This document shows, in pieces, positions 5,968-8,415 of a DNA stretch of 8,415 nt. Where the stretch lies: contig URFB01000046.1 in the NCBI GenBank assembly GCA_900547045.1, positions 1 to 8,415 on the forward strand, read 5' to 3'. The stretch comes from an uncultured Mollicutes bacterium. GTDB lineage: Bacteria > Bacillota_I > Bacilli_A > Acholeplasmatales > Anaeroplasmataceae. Position 1 is the first letter of the stretch. Every line of letters begins with the position of its first letter. The notes beneath the pieces were generated by a model. It saw only the letters and a program-made list of their open reading frames with translations. It ran no database searches and was not told the DNA's origin. The position numbers and the translations under genes were made by a program.

Positions 5968-8415
5968 CTATTTTTTAAAATATAGCTTTTCTATTTCACT
6001 AATTGGCATAGGCTTTTGATAATAATAGCCCTGCGCATAATCACAATTAAGATCACGAAGCTCAAGTGCTTGCTTCTTCGTTTCAATACCCTCAGATAAA
6101 ACATTAATTCCAAGCTCACGAGCCATTTGAATTATATTTCTTATTACAATAGTTTCACGCTGGCTTCTAAAGTCATTTCTAATAAAGCCACGATCTAGCT
6201 TAATTACATCGACATGAACGCGACTTAATAAATTAAGAGTTGAATAGGCAACACCAAAATCATCCATATAGATTTGATAGCCCTCATTAGCTAAAACATC
6301 AACAAGCGCAAAAACATCATTTTCATTTTCCATAAATAATGATTCTGTAATTTCAATGCCAAAATATTTTTTATCAATATCATACTTTTTAAGAAGTGAA
6401 TTAAGTTTATTAACAAAGTCCTTATCATTGATATGACGTCTTGATACATTTACCGAAATACGTTTTAAAGGATGACCCTCACTCTTCCATCTTGCAAGGG
6501 TTTGGCATACAACCTCATAAACATAAAAATCCATTTTAATAATAAAGCCATTTTGCTCAAATAAAGGAATGAAATCAGCAGGTGAAAGAATGCCATCGCT
6601 TGAATTCCATCTAACTAGAGCCTCAAATGAGGATATAGTATTTGTCTTAAGCTCGTAGCATGGCTGTAGATAGACCTCAAATTCCTTATTTTTTAGGGCT
6701 TTACCCATCTTAGCCTCGATATTTTGCTTAATAATACTTTGCTCATGAAGCTTGTTATCATAAATTACAAGCTTATGAATATCGTTATCCTTTGAAAATT
6801 TCTTAGCCTCTAATGCCCTATCAATTAAGGCTTGGAAATCAATTTCCTCCTCAGATGTGAAAACAACTGCACCCTGAGCAATGCTAATAGAAATCTTATT
6901 CGTAATACCAATACTATCAACAATATGCTTTACAAGCTCATATTTCTTTTGCATTGCATTTTCATCAACAAATTTAGAATATATCACAAAGACATCATCG
7001 TGTAAACGGCAAAGCAAATCGGATTGACTAACGCTTGTAATTTTTTCGGCAATTTCCTTAAGAATTGAAGAACCAAAATCATAGCCCTTATATTCATTTA
7101 AAAGACGGAATTTGACAATATCAAAAGCCATTAGGAAACCTTTAAAATCGTCTTTAATTCTTTGAAGGACAAGCTCCTTAAAATGTGCAGGTACAAGAAG
7201 TCTTGTTAGGGTATCAACCTCAGATACATCCTTAAGCCTTCTTTCAATTCTAAATTTATAGAAAAATCCTGAAATAATCTTTGAAATAATATTAAAGTAC
7301 ATTAGCTCCTCAGGCATCCAAGCACGTCTTTCAAGATACATATCAAAGGAAATATAGCCCGAAATATTAGCATTATTATAAAGAATAATCTGCACAAGTG
7401 ACTTGATATGCTTATTTGAATAGTACTCTGTAATATGAGGATTATTCGTTCTAAGCTGAACAATATCAGTAATTTGAAGCATATTATCAGCCTTAAATAA
7501 AGCACGATATGTCTCATCATTAAATAACTCATAGCCATGGTCAAGAAGCTGATTATCACGGCTATACTGGAATAAAATATTCAAGTTAGGATCTGAAATT
7601 GTAATCCGGTCGATTTTAAAATGATTTACCGTTTTCTTAATAACATTATTAATTTCTTCTTCTAAATCATCAGTATTTAAAAGACCATCAAGGCACTCAG
7701 ATACAAGGCTTGAATCGGAATTCTTTCTTTCAGGAAGTCCTGTAAACCTCACCTCATTATCCTTCATAAGTGAGCCATGATTAGCCTCATTATAAATGAT
7801 ATAGCAATCACGGCCCTTAAGCTTTCCACGATACAAGGCCTTATCAGCTGTTACAAATAGCTCATCATAGCTAAGACCATCCTTAGGATAGCAGGAAAGT
7901 CCCATAGTTGATGTTAGGGTAAATTGAGACTTATCCTGGAAGGTAAGCTGTCTAATTGCATGCTTAATCTTACGACAAATGGGCTTAATGTCCTCCTCAA
8001 CGGTTGATTTAATAGGGTAAATGAATAAAAATTCATCGCCACCAATTCGACCTACCATTCCACTTTTGCCAATTACATTTGATAAGCTTTTAGTAAATGC
8101 AATTAAAATTTCATCACCAAAAAGATGACCATAGGTATCATTTATATTTTTGAAATAATCGATATCAATTATACCTATCATATACTTATCATTAAAGCTT
8201 GAAGAATCAAGTAAATCCTTAATTTTATTTTTAATTACCTGCTTAGCATATATACCTGTTAGGGAATCCTTATTGGCAATATTAGTAAGCTTTTCAATCT
8301 CACGCGCATAGCTATCGATGTTCCTAAAATATCCTAAGACATGCTCATCATTTTTATAGGACGATTCTAAAACATAGCTAATGTCCTTCTTTTCAATTGA
8401 GGATTTAAAGGAAAT
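5968..8415 (-). CDS. Cyclic-di-GMP signalling protein, (PAS)-GGDEF-GAF-GGDEF-EAL, N-terminus cut by window edge
   Basis: The frame is open to base 8415, giving 815 visible residues; the ATG at 8181 is internal to the first GGDEF domain. Residues 1-45 look like the tail of a PAS domain (L-G-Y-F-R-N-I-D, then a helical linker). The first GGDEF domain (about 48-208) has D-S-L-T-G, the D-I-D-x-F-K-x-I-N-D-x-x-G-H-x-x-G-D signature and an intact G-G-D-E-F at 125-129. The RxxD inhibitory site is replaced by G-K-S-G. A GAF-like region (about 238-390) follows. A second GGDEF domain (about 399-555) is degenerate, H-D-D-V-F at 472-476. The EAL domain (about 566-810) keeps E598 (E-A-L-V-R-W), N656, E688, D718-D719, K739, E775 and Q795. 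The protein should be able both to make and to cleave cyclic-di-GMP, with PAS/GAF input. No membrane segment is visible. It ends with TAG 18 bases before aroF. Confidence 0.93.
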   Translation of the reverse strand: MSFKSSIEKKDISYVLESSYKNDEHVLGYFRNIDSYAREIEKLTNIANKDSLTGIYAKQVIKNKIKDLLDSSSFNDKYMIGIIDIDYFKNINDTYGHLFGDEILIAFTKSLSNVIGKSGMVGRIGGDEFLFIYPIKSTVEEDIKPICRKIKHAIRQLTFQDKSQFTLTSTMGLSCYPKDGLSYDELFVTADKALYRGKLKGRDCYIIYNEANHGSLMKDNEVRFTGLPERKNSDSSLVSECLDGLLNTDDLEEEINNVIKKTVNHFKIDRITISDPNLNILFQYSRDNQLLDHGYELFNDETYRALFKADNMLQITDIVQLRTNNPHITEYYSNKHIKSLVQIILYNNANISGYISFDMYLERRAWMPEELMYFNIISKIISGFFYKFRIERRLKDVSEVDTLTRLLVPAHFKELVLQRIKDDFKGFLMAFDIVKFRLLNEYKGYDFGSSILKEIAEKITSVSQSDLLCRLHDDVFVIYSKFVDENAMQKKYELVKHIVDSIGITNKISISIAQGAVVFTSEEEIDFQALIDRALEAKKFSKDNDIHKLVIYDNKLHEQSIIKQNIEAKMGKALKNKEFEVYLQPCYELKTNTISSFEALVRWNSSDGILSPADFIPLFEQNGFIIKMDFYVYEVVCQTLARWKSEGHPLKRISVNVSRRHINDKDFVNKLNSLLKKYDIDKKYFGIEITESLFMENENDVFALVDVLANEGYQIYMDDFGVAYSTLNLLSRVHVDVIKLDRGFIRNDFRSQRETIVIRNIIQMARELGINVLSEGIETKKQALELRDLNCDYAQGYYYQKPMPISEIEKLYFKK

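Noticed and set aside
5807..6019. Plus-strand open frame of 70 codons
   Set aside because: Antisense to the DAHP synthase start and the end of the signalling gene; both opposing genes are certain.
7302..7559. Minus-strand open frame of 85 codons inside the cyclic-di-GMP gene
   Set aside because: Frame shadow inside a certain coding region; no ribosome binding site.
8179..8181. ATG as start of the GGDEF/EAL gene
   Set aside because: It falls in the core of the first GGDEF domain. The frame is open to the window edge and encodes the domain start (D-S-L-T-G) and a linker.

Overview
The window is AT-rich and every supported gene lies on the minus strand, so the text follows transcription from high to low coordinates. 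The base composition, strong AAGGAGG-type ribosome binding sites, sigmaA-like TTGACA/TATAAT promoters, short gaps and protein families suggest a low-GC Firmicute, perhaps from the Erysipelotrichia/Mollicutes side. I cannot name a genus. Trp residues I checked are encoded by TGG, the stops I checked are TAA or TAG, and nothing points to a recoded TGA.

Right part (8415-4728): a large cyclic-di-GMP protein, cut by the window edge, carries the end of a likely PAS domain, an intact GGDEF, a GAF-like region, a degenerate GGDEF and an intact EAL domain. It is followed after 18 bases by a type I DAHP synthase (first step of aromatic amino acid synthesis). tRNA-Ser(UGA) comes next with its own promoter and a rho-independent terminator.

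Middle part (4710-3610): behind a new promoter lies a membrane metallophosphoesterase that appears split into two overlapping frames. A 74-residue three-helix piece is followed in the -1 frame by a catalytic piece with no good start or ribosome binding site. The two together look like one normal family member.

Left-middle part (3590-327): a compact set of genes encodes a 613-residue membrane protein (probably DUF3137-like), a LemA-family protein and a small four-cysteine zinc-ribbon-like protein, followed by tRNA-Thr(CGU). A perfect 12-base-pair hairpin with one bulged base sits between lemA and the zinc-ribbon gene. A second hairpin sits two bases before the mature tRNA-Thr. A clear terminator follows the tRNA.

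Left edge (1-165): a good promoter drives a gene that begins with TTG at base 75 and runs out of the window. Its first 25 residues resemble the start of PadR-family repressors.

No mobile element, CRISPR array, phage gene or known defence system is visible. The items most worth a second look are the split phosphoesterase, the LemA/DUF3137-like/zinc-ribbon cluster, the double-GGDEF signalling protein next to DAHP synthase, and the repeated promoter sequence on both sides of tRNA-Ser.
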